DNA of 64,000 nucleotides from Parasponia andersonii (lineage: Eukaryota; Streptophyta; Magnoliopsida; Rosales; Cannabaceae). This document shows, one piece after another, positions 1 to 12,014 of this stretch. Numbering within the stretch: the stretch's first letter is position 1; every line of letters starts with the position of its first letter. The DNA lies in assembly GCA_002914805.1 (NCBI GenBank), contig JXTB01000415.1, positions 282,724-346,723 on the forward strand. Direction: 5' to 3'. Under the pieces are notes generated by a model. That model searched no databases. It was not told the DNA's origin and saw nothing but the letters and a program-made list of their open reading frames with translations. A program made the position numbers and the translations under genes.

Positions 1-105
1 TGATGGGTTCTGCCCTAAGCTCGGACGGCCCAAAGGCCGATGGTAAGATCACGTGCGATCCGCGTGGCCTTCCTCGTGGCACAAGGTTCGGGAACGGGTC
101 CCACA
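1..105. other. GC-rich fragment at window edge, unidentified
   Basis: The first ~105 bases are far richer in G and C than the AT-rich DNA that follows, and contain CpG-rich blocks and a CACGTG core near position 52. The composition changes abruptly at about 106. It may be the end of a mobile element or of a gene to the left. No reading frame can be assigned. Confidence 0.3.
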
Positions 106-1570
106 GTAAATATATTGAAAAGAAAGAGGATGAAAGGTTTGCTACTTTGCGAGACTACTTTTTTAAATCCAAAGTTTAATATAAGTTAGTCCTTTTTGAC
201 ACGGTATTTTTAGAATAATGAATTAAAAAAAATAATCCACACTAGTTTACTTCAAATTATGTTATTAAACTTGTTTTTATTACTTGGCTAGTCACAATAT
301 ATTAAAGTTTTAAAACAGCTATTGTTATGGTATTATTGGTCGCTAACATATAACCATTTTGACATATTAGTCTCTAATTTTTTGTTGTGGCATAAAAGTA
401 CTTAATATTTCTCTTTTTTGTACTGTTAATTTTTTTTCATATTCTATCTAAGATTCTGTTAGAATTAATTTAAATAGGATAAAATTTATGTCATTAATCT
501 CTATTGTTTAAATTATTTAGTAATTTTCCCTCTAGTATTTTTTTTGGCTGTTATATCTTTGATTAACAATATCGGATCTACTAATTTAAAAAAAAAATAA
601 TTTAAACGCTGATATAAAAGAAAAAATTCATTTAAGGAAGAAATTCAAAAAAAAATTATACCAATTCACCTTAGTTTATGTTAAACTATAATAACTCTTA
701 TATATCATTTCTGTTTTTTTTTTTTTCTTGAAAGGCTCTTATGTACTATTTCTAAAACTAAAAAAATATCACATACACTATTTTCTATTACTCAAATTTA
801 CTATATCTATTAAAAAGTTTCATTTAATTACTAATGATTATTCTAAAAAAAATTTACTAATTATTTACCTAAATAATAGAGCAAATAAGAATTGAAACTT
901 TTATAGATTTTTTTGTCTTTTATGTTATTTTAAAAAAAGAACTAATTATTTACATGTAAATGTAGTATTATTAAGCCTAGCTATTTTATAGAACTTTTAA
1001 GGTTTTTTTTTTTGGGTACCAAGTGGTGTCACTATAATTATGTTTATCTTATGAGATATCAATGTAATTTTGATAAGAATTAGAGAAAGTATATTAAAGA
1101 TATAAATGCCAAAAAAAAAAGAAAGAATCTAGAAAGCAAATCACTAAATAATTGAAATAATAGGAATCAATGGCACAAAATTTCTCTTATTTAGATGAAT
1201 TTTAACAAAATCTTAGAAGAAATATACCAAAAAAACTAATGATACTAAAAGTCAAAAGACTATATACCAAAATGATAATATAGCGGGAACAAATAGTGCC
1301 ATTTAGCTGTTGTTAAATTCTATTGCAGTTTCATAATTGCATTCTTGTATTTCATAAATATTTAGATCATTCGAGTTCACTAAAAGTATTACCTTTTTTA
1401 TATTACTAATAAAATAAATTCCCAATAATAAGAGCACGTCAACAATATTAGCACAAATTTGTGCCACAGTCTGATTCATTTGTAAACTCGAATTCTTTCA
1501 GTCCTTTAAAAACCATACCAACTAAAAGAATAGCATTGTATCAATTCAGTTGAAAAAAAATAATCCATAC
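106..1570. other. AT-rich intergenic DNA, no gene seen
   Basis: Low-complexity AT-rich sequence with many A and T runs. I see no open frame with family resemblance, no RNA gene and no clear element boundary. Confidence 0.6.
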
Positions 1571-2280
1571 CAGGGGCGGAGCCAAGGGGTCAAGTTGGGC
1601 CCCCTTAAAAAATTTTCATTTTATTTTTTAGTACTATTAGAAATTTTATTTTCTATTTGGCCTCCATTGAGATTTTATTTCTAGTTTTATTCTTATTTTT
1701 TATATGTGAGATATTATTACCATTATATATATTCTTTTGATTTTTTATTTTATTTCATAGTTTAGTACAATATAAGGTTTTATTCTACTTTAATCTCATT
1801 GAGATTTTTATTTCTAGTTTTATTCCTATATAATATGTGAATTATCACTTTTTTTTTCCCAACTTAAGAATCACTTAATTTTTAACTTTCTTTTTCTATT
1901 CAATTTTCTAAACTAAAATTGAGTGGGGAAAATTAAGATTAGGAAAATTTTTTATTGTTTTCATTGTCTCTAACTCTATATACTAGTCAATATATATAAC
2001 TACAAGTATATTAAATCCTTTATACTAATTTTTTTAATTAAAATTTTGATTAGTTTGTAGTTTATATATTTATAAAGATTTCATAAATCCAAAAATTTCA
2101 TTTTTAATAATATAATACTCACAATGAGATTATTGTATAATACTTTTAAGATATGAAAATTTGTCGAGCATATTCTATTATCATTTTGAGATACTATTAT
2201 AAATTTAAATTTTTTTTTGTATTATTATATATTAAAAAAATTGATTTTCATCCCCACTGAAAAAAGCTTTGGCTCCAAAC
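1571..2280. mobile_element. hAT-like MITE, degraded termini
   Basis: The left end reads CAGGGGCGGAGCCAAGG, a terminal sequence I recognise from non-autonomous hAT-type elements in plants. The right end, reverse-complemented, reads GGTTTGGAGCCAAAGC, so both ends share GGAGCCAA as an imperfect terminal inverted repeat. The interior is AT-rich and holds an imperfect direct duplication of about 130 bp (from ~1663 and ~1794). A 19-bp unit CCGTAAGAATAAGTCTTT is repeated just outside the right end (2280-2318). No transposase is encoded and no clean target-site duplication was found. Confidence 0.5.
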
Positions 2281-2317
2281 CGTAAGAATAAGTCTTTACC
2301 GTAAGAATAAGTCTTTG

Positions 2318-2640
2318 TTTTTTTTTTTAAATGGGAAAAAATAAAAATCGATGTGGCCTACCTCATATTCCCCTCTCAATATACCCCTTATGGAGGCCCA
2401 ATTGAGATCACCAAGTGGAATGGAATGCGTCGTAGTCCTCATAGTCTAGTCAATTATGAGGAATAGATGTGCCCCATTCGACATGAACCTCTATATTGGT
2501 AGGTCGACCATGCAGTGAGAAACAAAAAATACTCTTTACACCGAGTTTAACTCGCATTTACGAAAACTTGAATAACCTCATAGATACCAGACCTCCAAGT
2601 AGGCACTTCTACCACTGGGCCACCACCATCAGTAATATAG
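2318..2640 (-). mobile_element. tRNA-derived SINE, inverted
   Basis: On the minus strand, starting near 2640, a tRNA-like head reads GGCCCAGTGGTAGAAG, resembling a Pol III box A. A weak box B (GGTTATTCAAGT) follows about 40 bases on. The element runs to a T run at 2318-2328 on the plus strand, which is the poly(A) tail of the inverted copy. The head resembles plant Au-type SINEs, but the family is not proven. The 75-codon plus-strand frame across it (2496-2723) is incidental. Confidence 0.6.
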
Positions 2641-5339
2641 TTTTTGTTTTTGGGTATCGTCATAAATTATCACATGAAAATAAAATTGCATTGACTTCGT
2701 TGCTTCAAGATTCTCATTTCTAAGTTGGTTTTTTTTCAAAGAGCTCAGAACATATCTTGTTCTTTTTCTTCTTTTTAAATATAAAAGAGCTAAGAACATA
2801 TCTAATTTTAGAAGTTTCAAAAATATTTAGATCAATTATAAATCAGAAGAAGTTAGATAAGTCCGTTTTTTTTTTTTTGGGGGAAACAAAAATAGACATG
2901 GAGTTAGAGAATTGTACAAGTCTTCAAAAGGACCACACAAGAATAAGAGGGTTCAGTGTTCACATGGTAATTTTGGTGAATAAGTCACATCAAAGAACAT
3001 TACAGATTGTGTTGGTGCACCAATAGCAAGAGAATACTACTACATAAGAACTTGGAGAAAATGAAAGGCAACAAACAGTTACTAGCTTTTGGATGTTCCC
3101 AAGTCCCAGCACCACCGATCACCTTTCCACTTACCCAGACCCATTTAACACTCTTTCTCTTTCTTTTTCTTTTTTTTTTTTGTTTTTTAGGTTTCAAAAC
3201 CCATTTTACACTATATTAAGTAGTAATTACGTACTTTTTCCCTCTCCCTTTTTATATTTGGCAATTTGGGAAAAGAAAAACCCAAAGTCTTTAATTATGT
3301 AACTAGCTTAGAGTTTGAATTGAAACTAGTAAGATGGTAAGATTAGAGAAAAATTTAGGAGAATGATCTTGTGATAGCTTTCCCTCTAACTCTGGATAAG
3401 TGTTGTATTTTGATATAATTGAATGTCACTATGGTAGTCCATTTTGCCCGCAAAAAAGGTATGGAAGTTTGTAAAAATAGGTCAAGGTCAATTATGTATT
3501 ATCTGAAGATCGAAATGAGACATAACTTTTACACTTGGCAAAAATCAAGAGGATAAGAAGGTAATTTGACTAAGAAGATATACCTGAAGTAGGGTCAAAC
3601 AAGGCATTAAGCGTCGGCTTGTCAATGGGAAAGGATGGGTAGGGTCCACACTCCACACCACACCCACACCCACACGCACCCCCTTAAAGAGTTAAAAGTC
3701 TTTTCCTTTCGTCTTCAGTGGGGCCCACTGGGGATTTGTCTCTTTTATCTCCCGTCACCCACGTTTGACTCTTTGGCCAACCTAGTGACCTACCCACTGC
3801 TCCTGTAACGTCAAAAAAGGTCTCATTTTTCTCACTGTCACACGCATCCCAATACTGAATATCTTTTGTTTCTTTTCCTATATTTTTATTTTATTTTCCT
3901 TTGCACAGATCCCTAGAAGCATCTAATCTAATGCCCCTAGATTTCTGTCCACTTTGTTGGGTTTAGGGGTTCTAACAACTGGAGTTTCGTTTTTTTCTTT
4001 TTTTTTTCTAACCACTCACACGCGTTACTCAGTCATTTACGTTGCAGAAATATTAAATATACTTTTTTTTAAGTCTTTCTCGCTTTTCAATCTTATTGTC
4101 TAATACGTAAAATTTATTATTTAATTTAATATTTCATAAATTTTATTATCTAATTTAATATCTTAATAATCCATCAATAAAATTAAGAAAATACCCAAAA
4201 AAAAAAAAAAACTAACATTCTTCTTTATATTTGGGAAATTGGACCATTAAATCATGGGTTGCGACTTTTCTTGTAACAAAGAAAACTTTGTATGCTAGAT
4301 ATTAATTAAACAATTCTAACTTTGATTTTAGATTTTCCTTTAAATTTCTTTTTGTCAACTTGACTAATGAAATGAAAATGCAAATTAAATTTATCCTCCA
4401 TAAACCATAATAATCAACAAAAAGTTTTACTGATCAAGTATAGACCTAAAAGCTGACCAAATAAGATAAAAATTGTTTATGAATATGACATGAATGATTA
4501 TTTCTATTGTTAAGGGATGGCAATTTATATTTTCGCTTATTAATTTTATCCTACTACCTTTGATTAGGAACTTTTTCTTGAAAAAAAAAAAAAAAGAAAA
4601 AGAAAAAAAGTTCTAATTCAAATTTTTTGTGTAAGTTTTTGACAAACATAATTTTATTTTTTTTAAATGGAAAAAAACGTAATTGTTTGTACTAAAAATT
4701 GCAAATCCATGGTTAACTACCAAAAAAAAAGTCGCTATTAATACGTTGCAATAATAATAGAGTCATAACTTCCTTTCAACAATAATAAATAATAATAGTC
4801 ATTACTTATTGAATGAAAATTTATCTATTCAAAAAGGTTAACAACCTAAAAAATTCACTACTAAAATACTATGTTTTTAGATCTATTAAATATTCGTGCT
4901 TGCGCTTTAGATATATTTTGTGGTAACACATAGTACTAGATCGAATTATAGCAGAATAAAACAATGGAGACACTGAGTGAAACTTATTGAAAAAAAAATT
5001 TTCGTTAATTGTGATTCTCTTTTCCATTAAATTATTACCCGACATACTTTAACATAAAAATGCACTTTCTCTTTATGTTCACTATTTTTTCTTTTCAATT
5101 GAAAGAGTAGTACTGCCAAAATGTACTATCACATGTGAATTGTGATCAAGTACTACATAGCAAAATTAAAGAGCGGCATCTTGCGCATAAGTCCAACGGG
5201 ATATTTCCTCTTCTTATATATATACTTTATCCTGACCTAATTGTACTGCTTGATTGGATATATTATTGAGTAGCATGCTTCCTTATATATGTGTGCGTAT
5301 TTGAAAAAATAAAATTCCCATACTGCCTACTACAGTTAG
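2641..5339. other. Intergenic DNA, no gene seen
   Basis: AT-rich sequence with homopolymer runs. A stretch at about 3590-4040 is less AT-rich, with CA-rich runs and ACGT cores (for example near 3760), and could be regulatory, but no start codon leading into a convincing frame follows. The short frames at 2757-3302 are low-complexity and rejected. Confidence 0.5.
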
Positions 5340-5869
5340 ATTTTTTTTTTTTTAAATGAAATGGTATACAGAGAAAATAACTTAGAAACACTAGGAAACT
5401 AGAAAACTCTTTGATAATTTATTAAAATAAAATAAAAGGAAAGATAAAATACATATAATTAGAAAAAGAACAAGCAACTCAAAAACAACAGAAAAGAAGA
5501 ACCTTGGAGGAGCCAAATAAATCTACCACAATTAAACTATCCTCCCAATAATGCCTTAATAAAAAATCGTTTTGCATAAAATCCAAAGAAAAAAATCACA
5601 AGAAAAAAAAAGCATATTATATTATAGTGTAGGCCACTAAGAAAAACAAAAATTACATAATTCAGAAAAATCTTTATTGATCATTGCATAGAAAAAAGTC
5701 GAAGCAGTATGCTACTAAGTTGGAGCTTAAATACTTGTAGTTATAAAAACTAAAATATCTCCAACAGAATTCTCTTATCAATAGATGTGAGAAATACAAA
5801 AATTCATGTTAGAGAGTAGCTCAATAGAATAAATCTATAGCGGCTTCTAGCATCAAAGAACAGATACAA

Positions 5870-6568
5870 AATGAATCTTAAAAAGCATTACCAGGTAAAT
5901 CGACTCACTCTCGAGCCAATTATTTCTCCACCTAAAATCCCACGTATAAGAAATAATATGAATAATGGCTGTCAGCTCCGCCTCAAAACTATGAGCTTTA
6001 CCAATAGGAATGACAAATTCACCTCTAAAGAAACCCTAGAATGTCCTAAAAATATTATCACTACCCGCTAAACCTAGACCACTATGAGTAGTACCATCTG
6101 TGTTGACTTTTAACTAGTCCTAAAGAGAAATACGCCAAACACTTCAACGATTTTTTGTGATTTTTGAGATTTTAATTTCACATGGAGACATTTTAGAATT
6201 TTTAACTCCTCTATAGAGTTTTTCATGGTATAAAAACCAACAGCATTAGACTCACTAACTGCTCGCCAAATTAAAATGATAGCTACATGAATAAATATAG
6301 ACCTATTGTCAAATAACAGCTTGTTGTGTGAAATCCGAATAACCCAAATAGTAGTCATAATAGCAGTTCTCCAAAATTGTGAAATTTAATTATTAAAGTT
6401 AGCTTCAAAAGTATATAGCCGAAGGTCAATAACAAAACCAGTTAAACAAATCCGACACCTAAAAATTGATAAGATAGCCTTCCAAAGAGCACAAGCAAAA
6501 TTACAAAAGATGAAAAGATGATCAATTTTTTCCTCGTGAGATAAACAAAAGCTACAAGAAGAAGGCAT
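5870..6568 (-). pseudogene. LINE zinc-finger/RNase H remnant
   Basis: 6568-6386 encodes an RVT zinc-finger-like segment (C..C......H followed by CNFACALWKAI). 6358-6110 continues with the linker (TTIWVIRISHNKLLFDN), and after a stop the RNase H-like domain continues to ~5870 with NTDGTTHSGLGLAG and EAELTAI blocks. These are C-terminal features of plant LINE ORF2. Confidence 0.8.
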
Positions 6569-7656
6569 TTTGAAGCCTCTCTTAACAAGATTCTATTTGT
6601 TAGAAGTTTATCCTGAAGCACTCTTCAAAGCACCATGGAACGTGATAGGGGAACATAACTAGCCCAGAATCCCACATTTTTTCTTCATAATAGATCCAAC
6701 CAATGACTTATAAGAGTTTGCACAAATAACCTCACTAAAAGTAGAATGATACTAAATAAGAGTATCTTAGGAGTCACAGATAATAGTATTCCTAATTTCA
6801 TTAGTAATCAAAGAATAATTAGAAATAAAGGATACAAGTAAAGACTATTCTGAATTTGAAACAAGTTCACTAATTGTAGTATCAAGGCTAGGCTTTATAG
6901 TATCATTATAAGTAATCATCTCATCTAAAGAAGAACCTAGCTAATTATCTGACCAAAATCGAATCTTGGAATCTTTTCCAATTACTTAAATTGATTCTTC
7001 AAGAAGGTGTTGAACGTGAGATCTTAAACTGTATCAAATAGAGGATTTCCAAAATCTTTGCAGAGAAAATCCATTGGAGAAGACCCACCCCCTCGTGAAT
7101 TTAAAAACGAAGGATTCATCCATTATTAAACTTCAAGATAATTTTTTTAAAAAAAAAACTGCATTTAGAATTCTAGATCTTGAAGGCCTAAGCCACCGTC
7201 CTTCTTAAATTTGCAACACATCCTTCCAGAGACAATTACTAGTTTAGCTCCTTTGGTCGAACTAGACTATTGAAAGTTTCTTATTGAAAAAATCAACTCC
7301 TTTAGAAAAGTAGTTGGCCATTGATAGATTTAAAAAGAGTAGAATAATTGACTGATGACAACTGAATTGATAAGCTTAACTCTACCTACCATAGAGAGAT
7401 ATAAATCTTTCTAATAATCAAAATTGTTATAGATCTTATCAAGTAGTGGTTGAAAATTAGAGTGTTTTGATGACCTGACAAATAGTGAAACACCAAGATA
7501 AGTGAGGGGCAAACCACCTCTTCTCATACCCATGTAATTCAAAAATTCAGAGATAGAAAGTAAATAAAGGATTTGTTAAATTTAACCTATTGGCCAAACA
7601 ATATTTTATAATCTTGAAGAACCTTCATAATCACTCTAATATTGGTCTTTGAAGCT

Positions 7657-7866
7657 CTAGCAAAAAAAAAATACGTCGTTTACAAAGAGAAAGTAAGTAG
7701 GAGTTTTTTCCTTTCTAGTAAAAGTATTGGAGATAAGGTCACACTTTCGGAGTAATAAATTGAGATAACGGCTAAAATAGTCTTCAATGAGAACAAATAA
7801 TAGAAGAGAAAGAGGACTTTCTTGAGCACACCTCTTAAGTAAGGAAAATAAGTATGAGGGAACCAT
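7657..7866 (-). pseudogene. LINE reverse transcriptase palm remnant
   Basis: The frame contains the block that normally reads QGDPLSPLLFVLAEDYLSR, here altered (Gly-Asp replaced), then a sequence ending FLFVNDVFFFC, where the invariant aspartate pair is broken. Both changes would abolish polymerase activity. Confidence 0.85.
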
Positions 7867-8111
7867 TAATCAAAATCGAGAGTCGGATTGAATGGAAAAT
7901 ATTATCCATCAAATTCACAAAAGTACAATCAAAGCCAAAAAGCAAAGAGCACAACTTTAATAAAATCCCAATGCAGGGTATCAAAAGCTTTCTTAATATC
8001 CAACTTCATAGCAAAATTACAGCTGAAACTGTTCTTGTCTAGGCAATAATTGTAACATCTTAAGGCTCTAACAATACAATTTCTAATGCATCTTCCAAGC
8101 AAAAAACTAAA

Positions 8112-8760
8112 TTAGTCTGGAGAAATAATCTGAGAATAGATAAGACTTAAATGATTAATGATAATCTTAGTAATTAATTTATAAATAAAATTTCCTAAAA
8201 CAATAGATCGATACTGATTAATGGTAAGAGTATGGTTTGCTTTAGGGATTAACACCAAAAAGTTAAGGTTCAAGCCACGGGTTAAAGTATATGATTGAAA
8301 GAACTGATGGACTGCAGAAACCACAATACTATCGATAATATCCCAACAGTGATGGAAAATTTTCCCTAAAAAGCCATTCGAACTCGAGATGCTCGAGGAA
8401 TCCATATCAAAAACTGTTAGACAGATCTCTTCATTATTAGGAACTCGACAAACCTTGGCATTCTCATAAGAAGACACCAGCTTCGGAATAGTCTCTTGCA
8501 CAACCAAATAATCAGTAGCATGAGTATATGGTTTATTAAACAAATCAGTGTACAAAGATTAAATAGAGATCAGGTTAATGTCCTCCACAATATCTTCTCT
8601 AATCTTTACGTGACTCAATACCTTTTTAAGAGTTTCAACGTTTTACAATATTATGAAAAAAGGAACAATTTCTATCTACAGTTAGTTATTTATCGATTCT
8701 GATGGTATCTTCAAAATTATTATCTCGTCTGTGAGCTTTTTTTCTAAGTTCTTGAACATC
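8112..8760 (-). pseudogene. LINE reverse transcriptase remnant, N-terminal half
   Basis: One frame stays open for 147 codons (8555-8112). Beyond it, the same protein continues upstream to about 8760 with in-frame stops (blocks such as SFFHNIVKR and KGIES that precede the RT in plant LINEs). The LVLIPK and YRSIVLGN motifs are RT fingers sequence. It ends where the frame breaks before the palm domain. Non-functional. Confidence 0.85.
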
Positions 8761-8790
8761 TCTATCAATTACTTTGTTAGTCTAATAATT

Positions 8791-11655
8791 AATTGTATTT
8801 TTCCATATATAGCTTCCCCTTTCCTATCTGTCATCTGAGCACCAGGATTTAGCTTCAGCTAATTAATTTTATGTATTGACCTATACTAACCCCCAAAAGA
8901 GGTGGGGGAGTAGAAGTCGTGAGTAAAGCTATCTAGTTATACTCGTGCTACAAATAAGAGGCTTCTCTAGCTATTAGCAAATCCTTAATATCATGTGTTC
9001 CATGATAATCATAGATGGTTTTGTTAACCAGTCAAAACTTTTAACATTAAATCGTGAAGGTCTCAAAGTTGACATATAACTTTGTAATATGAACCAAAAA
9101 TCAATATTAGTTGTCACATAGGATGATAAATAGCATTAGCATTACTTATCCTAGATGATAATCCATAATACTAAAGAAGGACAATTCTTATTTTAAGATC
9201 AAATTTTATTCTACTTTTTTTCTTTTTAGATTGACACGTCAGAATTGCAATTTATCGTTATCAACTAGGTTGTGGCACAAAAGTCTTCATAGGCTTTAAT
9301 TAAAATGAGATAATTGGTCCTACAACTACAAAGTTCCCCCACTTTCTCGCAAGGTTTTTAGCTTTTTTGGGGTGGAAGGATTCCTTCATTTAGTCCACAA
9401 AGACACACTTATTCTAGTTACCCGTGTACGTATGTAGCAGAAGAAGACCTATTTGATACAATCTGAGATTGAGGTTTGTTGTTGTCGTCCTCTTTTGGCC
9501 CCAAACGTGCACTTTTGGAATAGTTTACAGTAGACAAAGACTAAAGAAATTGGATTAATGTACCAAAGCAAGGAAACAAGAATAAGTTTGCAACTAGCTA
9601 GTCCATAATAATTTCAATTACACTTCTAAGTTTTTGTAGCAGTCAAGCTGTCTTAAATTATCATTTTAGACAATAACGTGTTCGGAAAACCATTCAATAT
9701 CGAAAGAACGTTATTGTTATTCGCAATTATAAATCTAATAAGTTTTCAGATGGGATATATGCACATTTATCATATTAAGCAAATAAAAAAAAAAAAAAAA
9801 GGAAAAGAAAAGAAAGTATGCTCATATAACGAAATCTTATGTTGTTTACATACCCTACTTGTAAAATACTCGAATTTTATATCAAATGTAGTGTAACAGA
9901 TTTTAATGGGGATGGCCCTACGTTGGTGCATGCATAGCAAAACCATGAATTTCCTTTTTTTTATTTGGGGCTTGATAGACTTGACCAAAAGAAATTTGTC
10001 CATTTATTTATTTATTATTGTTATTATTATTATTTTTTATTTTTCGTGGGTGCGCTATAGAACTTGTCCATTTCTTGAAGTCGATAATATAGGACCCTCC
10101 CCTAATAAAAATACTGCCATGGGACTTAAAAGATTGAAAGTTCCTTCACTTGGATATATATATATATATATACACACACACATACTGGCAGAGCATTTAA
10201 ACGTATAGGATTTGAAAGACTAATGGGGGTGACTGGGAGAAACAGAAGGCACCTCGCACAGCCCCACTTGGTTCTGGTTGCTTAGCTGATAGGACACTCG
10301 AGCTACCTCATTAATAGTTAGCTACGGCAAAAACTAAATCCAACAAAATAGCGAAAGAAAAACACCAAATATCGCAATCCGTTTTCGAGTATTATGATCA
10401 TGCATGTTGTCGCATTCAACTTACTATCATTTAATGGTGCATAACACTTGTAACTCTTCATAATCAAAAATTAGGTTTTTACCCTGAAATATTATGGTGC
10501 TAAATAGCATTGCTTTTACTTTTTTTTTTTAATACAATATATTCCTTATCAAGTGTTCTATGGGAAATTTCGTTCTCGTCACGGTTGAGGAAATAAATAT
10601 GCCCGACAATTGAGTTTTCATATGAAAATGAAAATTCAACACCCAAAAAATTAAAGTCAACATAACAAAGTTTGAAGAAATATTGAATTATGGACGGAGA
10701 TGATAACTTTCTATGAATATGCATATTGTGATATACCATAATGAACCAACCTAGCTAAGCTAGCAAGAAATAGACCACTAATGAAATGTGTCCCGATGTA
10801 GACATATGAGTGTTATTGTACTTTCACGAGCTAAGTTACAAAGAGTTGAACCCACTAGTGTAAAAGGACAGTGGAAAAACGATAATTCTAAACTCATATT
10901 AACAAAAGTGGACAACATACAAGATTTTAGCAGCATGCAACTTATTAGAAAAATAGCCAAAAATAAAATGGCCGGTTTGTATATTTTGTGGGCTTGTTTC
11001 TCAAATATATATAGACACTTAATGTTTGTTGCGATTTATTCAAATCCACGCTATTGGTACTAAGTTGATCTAATAAATTCCTAGTACCCTTTAATTAGTA
11101 ATCTGACGATAATAATGCATCTAAGATTTATAGTGTGTGAAACCTATATAAACCATTATTGCCATAATCCAGGCAAAGAGAAAAAGAGTAGTCTTCAGCC
11201 CAGTGATCATTAAAAATTTTATTCAAAGTTTTTAAATGAAACACTCTAGCCTTCTTCAATATTTAGCTAAAAGTGACTAAAATAATATGTTACTATATGT
11301 GTAATGTTATATAAATTTCACAAAGAAATATAAATTCACAGTCACAACTGGCTCAACTTTCTACGTCCACCCTTATTATTGTGGAACCATATATGAGATT
11401 ATATATTGATCTAGGGTTAAGAAAGGGCACAGAACACTGCCTTAGCTTGGCTCAATCTCGAAACTAAGCAAGGTCTATCAGTCAGTTCGAGAGTTCTTCC
11501 CTTTCGATAGGGTTCTCAAGAGGTAGTTTAGTTGAACGTTTTGTGGAATTAGGCATGGAGTTTGAATAGAATGCCAATACGTACTTATTGAAGAAGGCCC
11601 AATAACAGGTTTTCAAACTCGGTTTGAGGCTTCTAGGTAGTTGAACAACGGAGAA
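8791..11655. other. Intergenic DNA with microsatellites
   Basis: No gene is seen. It holds an (AT)n(AC)n run at about 10151-10183 and several short frames with no family resemblance. At 11436-11500 a short inverted motif (CCTTAGCTTGG / AACTAAGCAAGG) and a box-B-like AGTTCGAGAG hint at a SINE scrap, which I do not assert. Confidence 0.5.
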
Positions 11656-11659
11656 AAGT

Positions 11660-11995
11660 TCATAAATACCGTTTTTCTTAAATACTTGTTTTTTTATTTC
11701 ATAAATACTTATTTTTATACTTTTTTGAGAAATATATACCATAAAATATTTTATACATGAAATTTATAATGTGGTATATATTTCATGAATAAAAATTATA
11801 CCTATAAATCAAAAAACATTTCAAAATATAGACCACAAATATATATTTATACTACAAATGTGAATTGCAGGTAAAAGTTTACATTGTAAATGTATATATC
11901 ATACATTTTATACATGATATATATACCCAAAATGACTATTTTTGACAAAAAAAAATAAGTATTTTTGAAATATAAGGCACAAAATGGGTTATAGA
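11660..11995. repeat. AT-rich dispersed element, copy 1
   Basis: This ~340-bp block resembles 48207-48550: both begin with ATAAATAC-type sequence, share TTTATACTTTT, TTTTATACAT and TTTACATTGTAAATG blocks in the same order, and end with a GGCACAAAA/TGCACAAAA motif. They are probably copies of one non-autonomous DNA element. No coding capacity. Confidence 0.5.
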
Positions 11996-12014
11996 CATAA
12001 ATTTCTCTTAACAA

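Larger units (their letters stand above)
5341..8790 (-). mobile_element. Decayed non-LTR retrotransposon (LINE), 5'-truncated
   Basis: Read on the minus strand, fragments of a plant LINE ORF2 appear in the correct order. At ~8760-8110 lies the reverse transcriptase N-terminal part, with the typical NFLVLIPK and YRSIVLGNFIYK blocks. At 7866-7657 is the palm region, where QGDPLSPLLF has decayed to QESPLSLLLF and the catalytic FADD/YADD box reads FVND. At 6568-6386 is a zinc-finger-like RVT domain (HLFIFCNFACALW). At 6358-5870 is a plant RNase H-like domain, joined across a frame break. A T run at 5341-5353 is the poly(A) tail. Many stops and frameshifts separate the pieces, and the catalytic Asp-Asp is lost, so it is dead. 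Endonuclease sequence was not found; the upstream boundary near 8.8 kb is approximate. Confidence 0.88.
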
